The translations under genes and the position numbers were made by a program. From Frankiaceae bacterium (lineage in GTDB: Bacteria; Actinomycetota; Actinomycetes; JADGOV01): 43,274 nt of DNA. The notes under the pieces were generated by a model. It was not told the origin of the DNA, ran no database searches, and was given only the letters and a program-made list of their open reading frames with translations. The stretch is from contig JADGOV010000015.1 of NCBI GenBank assembly GCA_017882785.1, positions 1-43,274 on the forward strand, read 5' to 3'. Below are positions 1-8,805 of this stretch, piece by piece (within the stretch, counting starts at the first letter, position 1; each line of letters begins with the position of its first letter).

Positions 1-461
1 TGGTCGAAGGCGCAGAAGAGCCCGTCGTGGGCGGTTGAGTCCAGCAGCGTGCCGTTGCCGTACTTGTAGCCCTTCCGGGCACCGGCCAGCAGGTGCGGCC
101 CGTTGGTCATCGACTCCATCCCGCCGGCCACCACGACGTCGAACTCGCCGGCGGCGATGAGCTGGTCGGCCAGCGCGATCGCGTCCAGCCCGGAGAGGCA
201 GACCTTGTTGACCGTCAGCGCGGGGACGGTCATCGGCACCCCACCCTTGAGCGCGGCCTGGCGGGCCGGATTCTGCCCGGCGCCGGCCTGCAGCACCTGG
301 CCGAGGATGACGTAGTCCACCTGGTCACCGGTGATCCCGGCCCGCTCCAGCGCGGCCGCGACAGCCATCCCACCCAGGTCGACGGCCTGGAAACCGGCCA
401 GTCCACCCAACAGCTTGCCGATCGGTGTCCGGGCACCGGCAACCAGCACGGATCCAGCCAT
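1..461 (-). CDS. Acetyl-CoA acetyltransferase (thiolase), N-terminal part; gene runs off the window
   Basis: The first 153 residues of a thiolase are visible, about two fifths of the usual 390. The N terminus has the thiolase opening ARTPIGK. The nucleophile loop is [11 protein letters not shown], with the acyl-accepting Cys near residue 89, followed by the GGMESMTN segment. The ATG at 461 has a GGAGG Shine-Dalgarno five bases upstream, which fixes the start. The enzyme class condenses two acetyl-CoA to acetoacetyl-CoA or cleaves 3-ketoacyl-CoA. It is divergent from the epimerase gene across only 47 bp. Next to ccr, ecm and hbd, a role feeding acetoacetyl-CoA into the ethylmalonyl-CoA pathway is the natural inference. 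The C-terminal active-site residues lie outside the window, so integrity cannot be checked. Confidence 0.93.
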   Translation of the reverse strand, partial: MAGSVLVAGARTPIGKLLGGLAGFQAVDLGGMAVAAALERAGITGDQVDYVILGQVLQAGAGQNPARQAALKGGVPMTVPALTVNKVCLSGLDAIALADQLIAAGEFDVVVAGGMESMTNGPHLLAGARKGYKYGNGTLLDSTAHDGLFCAFD

Positions 462-508
462 GGGAGCCTCCTTGAAACGGTCGAGACGCTGTTTGTCACG
501 ATACCGTT

Positions 509-937
509 GTGCTGACTCGCATCGACCACGTGGGAATCGCCGTTCGGGACCTCGAGGACGCCATCGCCTTCTACGAACGGGCATTCGGTTTTCGCTGCGT
601 GCACACCGAGGTAAACGAGGAGCAGGGAGTTCGAGAGGCGATGCTGGCGGTCGCCGACTCCGGCTCCTGCATCCAGCTTCTCGCGCCGCTTCGGGAGGAC
701 TCGCCCATCGGCAAGTTCCTGGCTCGTAGCGGCCCGGGCATCCAGCAGATCGCCTACACCACCGACGACATCGACGCCGAGTGCGACCGGTTGCGGGCGG
801 CCGGGGTTCGGCTGGTCTACGAGGTACCGAAGTCCGGCACGGCCGGCTCCCGGGTGAACTTCCTGCACCCGAAAGACGCCGGCGGCGTGCTGGTCGAGTT
901 GGTCGAGCCGGCGCCGGCCACGGGGGGACACACGTAA
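509..937 (+). CDS. mce: Methylmalonyl-CoA (ethylmalonyl-CoA) epimerase
   Basis: This 142-residue protein has two VOC-superfamily modules. The first opens [19 protein letters not shown], carrying the first metal His. The second has [18 protein letters not shown], and the protein ends in [16 protein letters not shown] with the His and Glu metal ligands typical of the family. Length is normal. The enzyme interconverts (R)- and (S)-methylmalonyl-CoA, and the same family epimerises ethylmalonyl-CoA between the Ccr and Ecm steps. The GTG at 509 gives the expected N terminus but has no obvious ribosome-binding site. A TACCGT box lies only one base upstream of it, so the true transcript start is unclear. 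It is followed, after a 165-bp gap with short repeats, by ccr. Confidence 0.93.
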   Translation: MLTRIDHVGIAVRDLEDAIAFYERAFGFRCVHTEVNEEQGVREAMLAVADSGSCIQLLAPLREDSPIGKFLARSGPGIQQIAYTTDDIDAECDRLRAAGVRLVYEVPKSGTAGSRVNFLHPKDAGGVLVELVEPAPATGGHT

Positions 938-947
938 CAGACACCAG

Positions 948-998
948 GAACGGGCACCAGAACAGGCACCGAGAACAGGTATGGAGAACAGGCAGGCC
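948..998 (+). repeat. Four degenerate 12-13 bp direct repeats upstream of ccr
   Basis: Units start with GAACRGGCACC or a variant, at 948-959, 960-972, 973-985 and 986-998. They fill the front of the gap between the epimerase stop and the ccr start. They encode nothing recognisable. They could be a binding array for a regulator of ccr or simply slipped-strand expansion. Confidence 0.6.
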
Positions 999-1102
999 AT
1001 GGGGACACAGTCCCCGCGACGGCTGGGCCCGACGGCCCTGACGCGCAGGGGTCTCCTGGCGAGTAGCGTCACGTTCGTCCACGCGCGAGGCGGAGGCAAG
1101 TT

Positions 1103-2449
1103 GTGAAAGAGATTCTCGAGGCGATCCTGGCCGGAGACACAGGCAGCGACGAGTTCGCCGAGCTGAGGATTCCGGAGACCTACCAGGGGATCACCGTCCA
1201 CAAGGACGAGGCCACCATGTTCGACGGGATGGCCAGTCGGGACAAGGACCCGCGCCAATCGCTGCACCTGGACGACGTGCCGGTGCCCGACCTCGGTCCG
1301 GGCGAGGCCCTGGTGGCGGTGATGGCCAGCGCGATCAACTACAACACGGTCTGGACGTCCATCTTCGAGCCCGTCTCGACCTTCTCCTTCCTCTCCCGCT
1401 ACGCGAAGATCTCGCCACTGGCCGCGCGCCACAACCTGCCCTACCACGTGGTGGGGTCCGACCTCGCCGGCGTCGTGCTGCGGACCGGACCGGGGGTGCA
1501 CGTGTGGCGTCCGGGCGATGAGGTCGTCGCGCACTGCCTGTCCGTGGAACTGGAAGCCCATGACGGCCACAACGACACGATGCTGGACCCGGAGCAGCGG
1601 ATCTGGGGCTTCGAGACCAACTTCGGCGGGCTGGCGCAGTTGGCGCTGGTCAAGTCCAACCAGCTCATGCCCAAGCCGGACCACCTGACCTGGGAGGAGG
1701 CGGCCTGTCCGGGGCTGGTGAACTCCACCGCGTACCGGCAGCTCGTGTCCCGCAACGGCGCCGGCATGAAGCAGGGCGACGTGGTGCTGATCTGGGGGGC
1801 CAGCGGCGGCCTGGGGTCCTACGCCACCCAGTTCGCACTCAACGGTGGCGCCACCCCGGTGTGCGTCGTGAGCAGCCCGGACAAGGCCGAGATGTGCCGA
1901 CGGATGGGCGCTGAGCTGATCATTGACCGGTCGGAGAAGACGGGCGACGGCTACCGCTTCTGGAAGGACGAGACCACCCAGGACCCCAAGGAATGGCAGC
2001 GGCTCGGGAAGCGGATCCGGGAACTCACCGGCGGGGACGACGCGGACATCGTCTTTGAGCATCCTGGCCGGGAGACCTTCGGCGCGAGTGTCTATGTCGC
2101 TCGTCGCGGCGGCACCATCGTGACCTGCGCCTCGACCAGCGGCTACCACCACGAGTTCGACAACCGCTACCTCTGGATGAATCTCAAAAGGATCATCGGT
2201 TCGCACTTCGCCAACTATCGGGAGGCATGGCAGGCCAACGCGCTGATCTCGCGTGGGAAGATCCATCCGACGCTCTCCGGTGTCTACGCTCTCGACGACA
2301 CCGGGCAAGCGGCATACGACGTGCACCGCAACCTCCACCAGGGCAAGGTGGGCGTTTTGTGCCTATCTCCCAGCGAAGGGCTCGGCGTACGAAACGATGA
2401 GATGCGGGCCCGGCACATCGAGGCCATCAACCGGTTCCGTAACGTGTAA
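1103..2449 (+). CDS. ccr: Crotonyl-CoA carboxylase/reductase
   Basis: A 448-residue medium-chain dehydrogenase/reductase of the length seen for Streptomyces Ccr. It reductively carboxylates crotonyl-CoA with NADPH and CO2 to (2S)-ethylmalonyl-CoA, the defining step of the ethylmalonyl-CoA pathway. The CO2-site residues described for Kitasatospora Ccr are present: Asn81 (INYNTVW), Phe170 and Glu171 (WGFETN), and the conserved GSHFANY His at residue 368. The Rossmann motif is [12 protein letters not shown], near residue 230. The GTG start has GGAGG six bases upstream. Because the carboxylation residues are intact, this is a true Ccr rather than a plain enoyl reductase. It supplies Ecm, encoded 10 kb away, and may also provide extender units for polyketides. 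Confidence 0.96.
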   Translation: MKEILEAILAGDTGSDEFAELRIPETYQGITVHKDEATMFDGMASRDKDPRQSLHLDDVPVPDLGPGEALVAVMASAINYNTVWTSIFEPVSTFSFLSRYAKISPLAARHNLPYHVVGSDLAGVVLRTGPGVHVWRPGDEVVAHCLSVELEAHDGHNDTMLDPEQRIWGFETNFGGLAQLALVKSNQLMPKPDHLTWEEAACPGLVNSTAYRQLVSRNGAGMKQGDVVLIWGASGGLGSYATQFALNGGATPVCVVSSPDKAEMCRRMGAELIIDRSEKTGDGYRFWKDETTQDPKEWQRLGKRIRELTGGDDADIVFEHPGRETFGASVYVARRGGTIVTCASTSGYHHEFDNRYLWMNLKRIIGSHFANYREAWQANALISRGKIHPTLSGVYALDDTGQAAYDVHRNLHQGKVGVLCLSPSEGLGVRNDEMRARHIEAINRFRNV

Positions 2450-2481
2450 TTTTCTGGCTGGGACGTGGCACTCTGCCAGGT

Positions 2482-3207
2482 ATGACGAACGACGCAGGGA
2501 ACACGGTGCTTCCGCTGGACTCCGACGGTGTGCAACCCGGCTTCGATATCGTGCTGCGCGGCTACGACCGCGGGCAGGTCGACCGCCAGGTGAGCTGGCT
2601 GGAAGAACAACTCGGCGCTGCCGATCGTGATCTCCAGGCTGTCACAGAGACCCTGCGGCGGACCGAGCAGGACGCCACCGCCGCTCGGCGACAGGCCGAG
2701 AAGGCAGCAGCGGAACTCGCCCGCGGGAAGCCGACCTTCGAGGCACTAGGGGAGCGGGTCACCGCCATCCTCAGCCTGGCCGAGGAAGAGGCCGACGTGC
2801 TACGGCAGGGCGGCCGGGAGGAGGCCGAGGAGACCCGCCAGGAGTTGCTCGCCGAGCACGCCGCTGCCCGCGACGCGGCCCAGCAGGAACGCCGGACTGC
2901 TCAGCAACAGTCCGAAGCCATCCTGGCCCAGGCCCAACAGGAGGCTCAGCGGGTGATCAGCGACGCTCGCCGCCACGCGGCGGAGACCACGGGCGCCGCG
3001 CAGCGCCAGGTGGAGGCGATGACCCGCCAGCGCGACGCGATCCGAGCCGAGCTGGCCCGGGTGCGGGAACGCTTCGCGGCGGTCATGAGCGGCACCGTCG
3101 ATCTCGCAGAGGCCGCGGAGAACGCGGCGGCCGGAGATCCGACCGACGATTCCTCCGCCATGCCCGACCAGCGCACGGAGCCGATCCAGGAGTCGGTCAG
3201 CGAGTAG
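2482..3207 (+). CDS. DivIVA/FilP-like coiled-coil protein
   Basis: A 241-residue, highly charged protein. Residues about 18-45 hold the DivIVA-like sequence FDIVLRGYDRGQVDRQV. Residues 45-205 are almost continuously helical coiled coil rich in Ala, Glu, Gln and Arg. The tail is acidic and disordered. No transmembrane segment is visible. In Streptomyces, thiolase and epimerase genes sit beside the cytoskeletal coiled-coil genes scy and filP. The same neighbours here suggest a related polarity or scaffold role, but that is inference from synteny and architecture. The ATG at 2482 has a weak CACTCT box seven bases upstream, compatible with leaderless expression. The gene ends 4 bp from the convergent hydrolase gene. 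Confidence 0.8.
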   Translation: MTNDAGNTVLPLDSDGVQPGFDIVLRGYDRGQVDRQVSWLEEQLGAADRDLQAVTETLRRTEQDATAARRQAEKAAAELARGKPTFEALGERVTAILSLAEEEADVLRQGGREEAEETRQELLAEHAAARDAAQQERRTAQQQSEAILAQAQQEAQRVISDARRHAAETTGAAQRQVEAMTRQRDAIRAELARVRERFAAVMSGTVDLAEAAENAAAGDPTDDSSAMPDQRTEPIQESVSE

Positions 3208-3211
3208 CCGG

Positions 3212-3991
3212 TCAGCCCAGCCGGTCGAGAAAGCTCAGCAGGGCGGTGTTGAACGGCTCGGGAGCTTCGACGGCGGTGAGGTGACCAGCGGCCGGTATCC
3301 GGACCAGCCGGGCCTCTCCGATCGCCGCGGTCATGACCTCGGCCTCCGTCGACGGAGACAGCGTGTCCTCCTCACCAACGATGATCAGCGCAGGTACGGT
3401 GGCCGCCCGCAGCGTGTCCAGGCTGTCCGGTCGGGCCGCCATGGCGCGCTGCGCCCACGCGACGGCCGCTGCGGGCGCGGACTGCACCATGGCCCGGATC
3501 CGACCGTGCACCATCGGCCGGGTCGCGACCGTAGTCGGCCCGACGAGGGTGGGCAGAACCTCCTCGAGCAGCAGGCTGGACCGCTCGTCAGCCTCCACCG
3601 CCGCCGCGATCCGATGCCGGTTGGCCCGGGCCGGCTCCGGGTCGGCGCCGGCCTTGGTGTCGGCCAGCACGAGAGCGCGCACGCGCTGTGGATGCCGCCG
3701 CAGCAGCGCCATCGCCACGTAGCCGCCCATCGACAGTCCACCGATCACCGCCGAGTCGATGTTCTTCGCGTCGAGCAGGGCGACCACATCATCGGCGGCC
3801 AGACCCAGGTCGGGGTCGTCGGCGCCGAGCGGCGAGCCGCCGAACCCCCGCTGGTCGGGGGTGATGACCCGGTAGGCGGGGGCCAACGCCTCCCGCTGCG
3901 ACAACCACATGGCCGAGGACACCGGGAAAGCGTGCAACAGAACGACCGGCAGTCCCTGCCCGGTGTCCCGGTGGTAGAGCTCCACGCTCAT
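3212..3991 (-). CDS. Alpha/beta-fold hydrolase
   Basis: A 259-residue single-domain hydrolase. The oxyanion-hole region is VVLLHAFPVSS near residue 18. The nucleophile elbow is GGLSMGGY, with Ser near residue 96. The acidic residue is in IIVGEEDTLSP, and the catalytic His is in PAAGHLTAVE. These match the 3-oxoadipate enol-lactonase/haloperoxidase-like branch of the fold, but substrate cannot be assigned. Its ATG has no Shine-Dalgarno; a TACGGT box six bases upstream suggests its own leaderless promoter in the 31-bp gap after the SDR gene. Confidence 0.88.
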   Translation of the reverse strand: MSVELYHRDTGQGLPVVLLHAFPVSSAMWLSQREALAPAYRVITPDQRGFGGSPLGADDPDLGLAADDVVALLDAKNIDSAVIGGLSMGGYVAMALLRRHPQRVRALVLADTKAGADPEPARANRHRIAAAVEADERSSLLLEEVLPTLVGPTTVATRPMVHGRIRAMVQSAPAAAVAWAQRAMAARPDSLDTLRAATVPALIIVGEEDTLSPSTEAEVMTAAIGEARLVRIPAAGHLTAVEAPEPFNTALLSFLDRLG

Positions 3992-3997
3992 GGAGGC

Positions 3998-4003
3998 ACC
4001 GTA
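3998..4003 (-). promoter_or_regulatory. -10 box of leaderless promoter for the hydrolase gene
   Basis: TACGGT lies six bases upstream of the ATG at 3991 in a gap without a ribosome-binding site. It fits an actinobacterial leaderless start. Confidence 0.5.
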
Positions 4004-4022
4004 CCGGTTGGGCGATTCGCCC

Positions 4023-4787
4023 TCAGCCGGCGGTCAGGCCGCCGTCCACGACCAGCGTCTGGCCAGTCACGTAGGAGGAGGCGTCGCTGGCGAGGAACAC
4101 TGCGGCGCCGACCATCTCGCCCGGCTGCGCCCACCGGCCCAACGGCACGTCGGCCATCATGCTGGCGCTGACCCTTTCGTCCTCCCACAGGTTGCGGTTG
4201 AGGTCGGTGGCCGTCCAGCCCGGGCAGAGCGCGTTGACCCGCACCCCGCCCCGTCCCCACTCCATCGCGAGTGAGCGGGTGAGGGAGATCACCGCCGCCT
4301 TGGACGCGCCGTAGGGAGTGAGCCCCGGCGTCCCGCCGAGGCCGGCGACAGAGGCCACATTGATCACCGATCCGGTGCGGCGCTCCAGCAGGTGCGGCGC
4401 CACAGCCTGGATCACGTGCACCATGGAGTCCACGTTGAGCCGCATCACCTTCTCCCAACCGGCGAAGCGGAGATCGGCGAACGGCACCATGAACGCGGTC
4501 CCACCAGCGTTGTTCACCACCACGTCCAACGAACCCAGCTCGGCGACTGCCGCGTCGATCATCGATCGTACGGCGACGGGATCGGTGACATCACAGGTCA
4601 GCGGCAGCGCCCGGCCGCCACCGTCCTCGATGTCCGCACTCAGGGCGGCCAAGGCGTCCGCGGATCGGGCCACGAGAGCGACCCGGGCCCCGGCCTCGGC
4701 GAAGCCGCCGGCCACCGCCCGACCGATGCCCCGGGAGGCTCCGGTGACCAGGGCGTTCTTTCCGGCAAGTGCCCCGAACGCGGTCAT
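4023..4787 (-). CDS. Short-chain dehydrogenase/reductase (classical SDR)
   Basis: A 254-residue classical SDR. The cofactor motif TGASRGIGRAVA is near residue 17, NNAG is near residue 92, and the catalytic Ser and YGASK are near residues 145 and 158. The C-terminal PGWTATDL and VDGGLTAG segments are typical of FabG/glucose-dehydrogenase-like SDRs. It oxidises or reduces an alcohol/ketone with NAD(P)(H); substrate unknown. AAGGAG lies six bases before the ATG at 4787. The start overlaps the stop of the upstream hydrolase (4784-4787, ATGA), so the two are probably translationally coupled. A role in acyl-CoA or acid metabolism alongside the neighbouring genes is possible but unproven. Confidence 0.92.
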   Translation of the reverse strand: MTAFGALAGKNALVTGASRGIGRAVAGGFAEAGARVALVARSADALAALSADIEDGGGRALPLTCDVTDPVAVRSMIDAAVAELGSLDVVVNNAGGTAFMVPFADLRFAGWEKVMRLNVDSMVHVIQAVAPHLLERRTGSVINVASVAGLGGTPGLTPYGASKAAVISLTRSLAMEWGRGGVRVNALCPGWTATDLNRNLWEDERVSASMMADVPLGRWAQPGEMVGAAVFLASDASSYVTGQTLVVDGGLTAG

Positions 4788-5608
4788 CCGCGCTCCTTCC
4801 CCATCGTCGGGAGCCAGACAGTCGGGAGAGGAAGGGTGACTCCGGGCGCCACCCGGGTGACGATCTCGCCCAACACGCGGCGTACCGAGGCCTCACCGAC
4901 CCACAGGTGCCTGGCGCCCCCCACCGCGACAAGCTCGGCCTGCGGCACGCGGCCGAAGCGGACACGGGCGGCGGGTGGCTGCAGGTAGTCATCGCACTCC
5001 GGGATGAGCGCGACCAACGGCGTGCCGCTTGCCGCCCACGCCGCGAGCGCCTCGTCGCCCGCACGGCGTAACGGCGGTGAGACCAGAATGGCGCCGGTCA
5101 CGCCCGGATCGTCCGCACCGTGCAGCAGCACGAGCTCCGAGCCGAAGGACCAACCGACCAGCCACGGCGCCGGCAGGTTCTCCGCCTCCACGAGGTCAAG
5201 TCCGGCGGCGAGATCCCATTTCTCGGATTCGCCGCGGTCGAAGACGCCCTGGCTGCCGCAGGTGCCACGAGTGTTGAGTCGCACGACGGCGAGGCCGGCG
5301 AGGGCCGGCAACCGCCAGTCCGCCTTCCGGAGAAGGTGACTGTCCAGCGAACCGCCATGGGTGGGCAAGGGGTGCAGGCAGAGGATGGTGCCGACGGGAG
5401 GTCGGTCCAGAGGCACCGCAAGGGTGCCCTGCAACGCCAAACCGTCAGCGGTGTGCAGCGTCACCGAGCGCCGCCGAGCAGGCAGTACGCTCATCGCGCG
5501 GATCGGCTGGCCGGCCCTCGCGGGGGTGCCCTCGGTCTGCGGTGCCGGCGGCAGCCGCACGGACCCCTTCGCCGTGCGGACGCTGCTCGACCCGACCCGC
5601 CCCCTCAC
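4784..5608 (-). CDS. Alpha/beta hydrolase, dienelactone-hydrolase/KANL3-Tex30-like
   Basis: A 274-residue protein. From about residue 45 it shows a serine-hydrolase fold: TILCLHPLPTHGGSLDS, then LNTRGTCGSQGVFD, and the nucleophile-like elbow VGWSFGSELVLLHG. An Asp in ALIPECDDYLQPP and a His in VGGARHLWVGE complete a plausible triad. The GTG at 5608 overlaps the dehydrogenase stop (GTGA, 5605-5608), suggesting coupling. However, residues 1-38 look unstructured and a Met at residue 39 could be the real start. Function and substrate are unknown. It is the second gene in the dehydrogenase-hydrolase-SDR run. Confidence 0.75.
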   Translation of the reverse strand: MRGRVGSSSVRTAKGSVRLPPAPQTEGTPARAGQPIRAMSVLPARRRSVTLHTADGLALQGTLAVPLDRPPVGTILCLHPLPTHGGSLDSHLLRKADWRLPALAGLAVVRLNTRGTCGSQGVFDRGESEKWDLAAGLDLVEAENLPAPWLVGWSFGSELVLLHGADDPGVTGAILVSPPLRRAGDEALAAWAASGTPLVALIPECDDYLQPPAARVRFGRVPQAELVAVGGARHLWVGEASVRRVLGEIVTRVAPGVTLPLPTVWLPTMGKERG

Positions 5609-7392
5609 TTGTGGTGCAGGTAGTCCCTGAAGCCGCGACCGGTCTTCCGCCCGAGGTAACCGGCAGTGACCAAGTGCTCCAGCAGCGGCGCCGGGGCGAA
5701 CCCGGGCTCACGGAACTCCCGGTAGAGCGTCTGCTGGATGGCCAGCGACACGTCGAGGCCGACCACGTCGAGCAGCTCGAACGGTCCCATCGGGTATCCG
5801 CAGCCGCCCTTCATCGCCGCGTCGATGTCATCCACGGTGGCGTAGTGCGCCTCGAGCATCTTCACCGCGTCGTTGAGGTAGGGGAACAGCAGTCGGTTGA
5901 CGATGAAGCCCGCGGTGTCGTGCGCCCGCACGGGGTGTTTGCCCATCCGCAGCGCGACGTCGAAGGCTGTGGCGGTGGCCTCGTGCGAGGTGGAGATGGT
6001 GGGCACAATCTCCACGAGCTTCATCACCGGCGCCGGGTTGAACAGGTGCAGCCCGAGCACGTCGGCCGGCCGGTTGGTGGCCACCGCGCAGTCGATGATC
6101 GGCAGGCTGGAGGTGATGGTGGTGATGATCGCCCCTGGCTTGAGCACCTCGTCGAGCGCACTGAACAGCGCACGCTTGATGGACAACTCCTCCACCGCTG
6201 CCTCGATGACCAGGTCAACATCGGCCAGGTCGTCCAACTCCGTGGTCGGCGTGATCCGGGCCAAGGCGGCGGATTTCTCCTGCTCACTCATCCGCCCACG
6301 CTGCACCGCCCGCTCCATCGATCGGTCCAGATTGGCGATCACGGTCGCGCCCTTATTGTCACTGCGGGCGCGGAACACCACGTCGTAGCCCGAGCGGGCC
6401 GCCACCTCGATGGTGCCGGTGGCCATCGTGCCGGTGCCGACGACGCCGAGGCGCTGCACGGGCTTGGGCTCGATGTCCCACGGCAACCGCGACCGGGGCG
6501 TCAGTGCGTCCTCGACGACGACGTTGGACTCCGGTTCGGCGTAGGTGTAGAAACCGCGGCCGCGCTTGCGACCGAGGAAACCGGCGGTGACCAACTGCTT
6601 GAGGACGGGCGCCGGGGCGTGCAGGTGGTCGCGGGTCTGGTGGTACATCGTGTCGAGGATCTCGAACGCAGAGTCGAGGCCGATGAGGTCGAGCAGGGCG
6701 AGCGGCCCCATCGGCAAGCCGCACCCGTACCGCATCGCGGCGTCGATGTCCTCACGGGTCGCATACCGGTTCTCCCACAACGTGACCGCGTGGTTGAGGT
6801 AGCCGAACAACAGCGCGTTGGCGACGAAGCCCGCCTTGTCCCCCACGGTCACATCGGTCTTACCCAGTTGCTGGCAAAGCCCGTGGATGTCGGCGACCAC
6901 CGAAGGGTCGGTCACCACCGTGCGGACGACCTCGACGTAGTTCATCACCGCCGCGGGGTTGAACACGTGGATGCCGATCACCCGACTGGGTCGGGACGTC
7001 GACACCGCCAACTCGGTGACCGACAGCGCGGAGGTGTCCGTCGCCAGGATGGTCTCCTCGGCGCAGATCCGGTCAAGCTGGGCGAAGAGCTTCTTCTTCA
7101 GGTCCAACCGCTCGGGAATGGCCTCGATGACCAGCTCGCAGCCGGCGACCGAGGCGAGATCGGCGGACACCGAGATCCGCCCGAGGATCTGGGACTTCTC
7201 CGACTCGTCGAACCGACCGCGCTCCACGCCTCGGGCCAGCGACTGCTCGATGTGCCGGCTGGCGTGGGCCGCCGCGCTCGCGTCCACCTCCACGCCGACG
7301 ACCGTGTGGCCGCTTCGGGCTAGTACCTCGGCGATGCCGGACCCCATCGTGCCCAGCCCGACGATGCCGATTCTGTCCAGATCCCGTGCCAC
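5605..7392 (-). CDS. Tandem two-module 3-hydroxyacyl-CoA dehydrogenase
   Basis: A 595-residue polypeptide holding two complete 3-hydroxyacyl-CoA dehydrogenase modules back to back, each with an NAD-binding and a C-terminal helical domain. The glycine motifs are GIVGLGTMGSGIAE in module 1 and GVVGTGTMATGTIE in module 2. Catalytic His and Glu are visible in both: GIHVFNP...VEVV and GLHLFNP...VEIV. Single-module family members have about 285 residues, so this is a fused duplication. The usual TNTS motif is TDTS in module 1 and TITS in module 2, so one or both modules may have drifted. The GTG at 7392 is chosen because AGGAGG lies five bases upstream; the frame stays open upstream but only through a low-complexity repeat. 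The reaction is oxidation of 3-hydroxyacyl-CoA to 3-ketoacyl-CoA. Confidence 0.9.
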   Translation of the reverse strand: MARDLDRIGIVGLGTMGSGIAEVLARSGHTVVGVEVDASAAAHASRHIEQSLARGVERGRFDESEKSQILGRISVSADLASVAGCELVIEAIPERLDLKKKLFAQLDRICAEETILATDTSALSVTELAVSTSRPSRVIGIHVFNPAAVMNYVEVVRTVVTDPSVVADIHGLCQQLGKTDVTVGDKAGFVANALLFGYLNHAVTLWENRYATREDIDAAMRYGCGLPMGPLALLDLIGLDSAFEILDTMYHQTRDHLHAPAPVLKQLVTAGFLGRKRGRGFYTYAEPESNVVVEDALTPRSRLPWDIEPKPVQRLGVVGTGTMATGTIEVAARSGYDVVFRARSDNKGATVIANLDRSMERAVQRGRMSEQEKSAALARITPTTELDDLADVDLVIEAAVEELSIKRALFSALDEVLKPGAIITTITSSLPIIDCAVATNRPADVLGLHLFNPAPVMKLVEIVPTISTSHEATATAFDVALRMGKHPVRAHDTAGFIVNRLLFPYLNDAVKMLEAHYATVDDIDAAMKGGCGYPMGPFELLDVVGLDVSLAIQQTLYREFREPGFAPAPLLEHLVTAGYLGRKTGRGFRDYLHHK

Positions 7393-7405
7393 AGTCGCCT
7401 CCTGG

Positions 7406-7445
7406 TGCTGATCCCTCTGATGCTGATCCCCCTCATGCTGGTGCC
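7406..7445 (+). repeat. 15-bp direct repeat, about 2.7 copies
   Basis: TGCTGATCCCYCTSA occurs at 7406-7420 and 7421-7435, followed by a partial third unit. It lies just upstream of the dehydrogenase start, in the divergent gap to the DUF3159-like gene. No function is evident. Confidence 0.55.
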
Positions 7446-7471
7446 AGTCTCCCACCCCCCGGTTTCCGCCG

Positions 7472-7477
7472 TACGCT
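7472..7477 (+). promoter_or_regulatory. -10 box of leaderless promoter for the DUF3159-like gene
   Basis: TACGCT is seven bases upstream of the GTG at 7485, with no Shine-Dalgarno in between. The same hexamer and spacing occur before murA. Confidence 0.5.
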
Positions 7478-7484
7478 GGCTTGC

Positions 7485-8192
7485 GTGGGGGGCGGCGTGC
7501 GGCCAGACGGGGGGCCAGCAGTGGGTGCCCCGACGCCGCCGGAGGGGCTGACGCCGCTGGCGGAGGCGATCGGCGGGGTCCGGGGTCTGATCGACTCGAG
7601 CCTGCCGACCCTGGTCTTCGTGCCGGTGGCCGCGCTCGCCAGCCTGCGGGCCGCCGTCGTGGCCGCGGTCGGCGTCGCGGCGGTGCTGGCCGTGGTGCGC
7701 CTACTGCGCCGGGAGTCGCTGCGATACACCCTCTCCGGCTTCATCGGGGTCGCGGTGTCCGCCTTCGTGGCAGTGCGCCTGGGCACGGCGGCGGGCTTCT
7801 TCCTGCCGGGCATCGCAGTCAACGCGACCTACGGCTGCGTGTTCCTCGGCTCCATCCTCATCCGCCGCCCACTGGTCGCCGTGTTCGGCCACGCCCTGGG
7901 CCGGCCCGTCCCTCCTGGGCGGGTCGCCGTTGCGACGACCGCGCTGTGGGCGGGCGTCTTCCTGGCCCGGGTCGGCGTTCAGGGCGCGCTCTACCTGTCC
8001 GGGCAACCCGGCTGGTTGGCGGTGGTGCGCATCGTGATGGGGTGGCCGCTGACCTTGCTCGCACTGGCCGTCACCGCGGCCGCGGTGCGCCGCGCAGCCG
8101 TCGCTGCGGGGCCGGAGAACGCCGGGGATCTTGCTAGAACAGCGTTGGTGTCGCCGGTGCCAGCCCCCGAAGCTGGTCGTAGTCCAGGCTGA
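7485..8192 (+). CDS. DUF3159-like integral membrane protein
   Basis: About 235 residues with five or six hydrophobic segments, including [15 protein letters not shown], a long Ala/Val-rich helix after it, [12 protein letters not shown] and [15 protein letters not shown]. The opening [22 protein letters not shown] resembles the actinobacterial DUF3159 family, whose function is not known to me. GTG codons at 7485, 7497 and 7521 are all possible starts; 7485 is preferred for its leaderless-type promoter spacing. The 3' end overlaps the convergent nucS gene by 59 bp, so the last 19 codons are complementary to the end of nucS. Confidence 0.75.
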   Translation: MGGGVRPDGGPAVGAPTPPEGLTPLAEAIGGVRGLIDSSLPTLVFVPVAALASLRAAVVAAVGVAAVLAVVRLLRRESLRYTLSGFIGVAVSAFVAVRLGTAAGFFLPGIAVNATYGCVFLGSILIRRPLVAVFGHALGRPVPPGRVAVATTALWAGVFLARVGVQGALYLSGQPGWLAVVRIVMGWPLTLLALAVTAAAVRRAAVAAGPENAGDLARTALVSPVPAPEAGRSPG

Positions 8193-8793
8193 GACAGTCG
8201 ATGTCCCGGTCCCCGGCGAGCACCCGGGCCTGCGGGGTGAACTCCTGGGCGGCCAGGACACCACCTACCGGGATCAGCAACGGATCACGTTCCAGCAATG
8301 AGAGGTAGCGGCTCAGCTGTTCGACGCCGGCAATCTCCCCCCGACGCTTCACCTCCACCGCAAGTGTGCCGCCGCCCTGACGTCGGCAGAGCAGGTCGAT
8401 CGGCCCGATGGCGGTGGGATACTCCCGTCGTAGCAGGGTGACCTCGGCGCCGAGCAGGTGGCAGTGCTCCGCGAGCAGCGACTGCAGCTGGGCCTCCACG
8501 CCGTCCTTGGCCAGGCCGGGTTCGGCGCCGAGATCGTGACGAGCGTCGTGCAGCACCTCCTCGATGGTGATGAGCAGCTGCTCGCCCGCGCGGTTGGTCA
8601 CGGTCCAGCGCCCGGGTGCCTCGGTGATCCTGCAGGGCGGGCTCATCCAGTTCAGCGGCTTGTACGCCCGATCGTCGGCGTGGACCGAGAGCGAGCCGTC
8701 AGCCTTGACCATGAGCAGGCGGATCGCGGACGGCAGGTGCGCGGTGAGCCGACCCACGTAGTCCACCGAGCAGCGAGCGATGACGAGCCGCAC
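8134..8793 (-). CDS. nucS: Mismatch-specific endonuclease NucS (EndoMS)
   Basis: A 219-residue protein matching actinobacterial NucS over its full length. The N-terminal half has the beta-rich dimerisation/DNA-binding part ([26 protein letters not shown]). The C-terminal RecB-like nuclease domain shows the catalytic Asp and the Glu/Lys pair in [10 protein letters not shown] and LAVEVKRRG. NucS cuts both strands at mismatches and provides non-canonical mismatch repair in actinobacteria that lack MutS/MutL. The start GTG has a TAGCCT box six bases upstream that overlaps the stop of the preceding Gre-family gene. It can therefore be transcribed separately as a leaderless mRNA. It converges on the DUF3159-like gene with a 59-bp overlap. 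Confidence 0.95.
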   Translation of the reverse strand: MRLVIARCSVDYVGRLTAHLPSAIRLLMVKADGSLSVHADDRAYKPLNWMSPPCRITEAPGRWTVTNRAGEQLLITIEEVLHDARHDLGAEPGLAKDGVEAQLQSLLAEHCHLLGAEVTLLRREYPTAIGPIDLLCRRQGGGTLAVEVKRRGEIAGVEQLSRYLSLLERDPLLIPVGGVLAAQEFTPQARVLAGDRDIDCLSLDYDQLRGLAPATPTLF

Positions 8794-8799
8794 CGCATC

Positions 8800-8805
8800 A
8801 GGCTA
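8800..8805 (-). promoter_or_regulatory. -10 box of leaderless promoter for nucS
   Basis: TAGCCT is six bases before the nucS GTG. Its first three bases are the TAG stop of the Gre-family gene. Confidence 0.5.

Noticed and set aside
948-998. CRISPR-like or IS-end repeat
   Set aside because: Units are short, degenerate and contiguous; there are no spacers or inverted ends.
230-2338. 700-codon minus-strand frame opposite epimerase and ccr
   Set aside because: It overlaps three well-supported genes and shows antisense-type composition.
1103-2449. Quinone reductase or simple alcohol dehydrogenase instead of Ccr
   Set aside because: The carboxylation residues Asn81, Phe170 and Glu171 and the GSHFANY motif are specific to Ccr.
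5542-7323. Long open frame on the plus strand opposite the dehydrogenase
   Set aside because: It is rich in His, Asp, Arg and Gly with no domain. It is the mirror of a high-GC gene with good family motifs on the minus strand.
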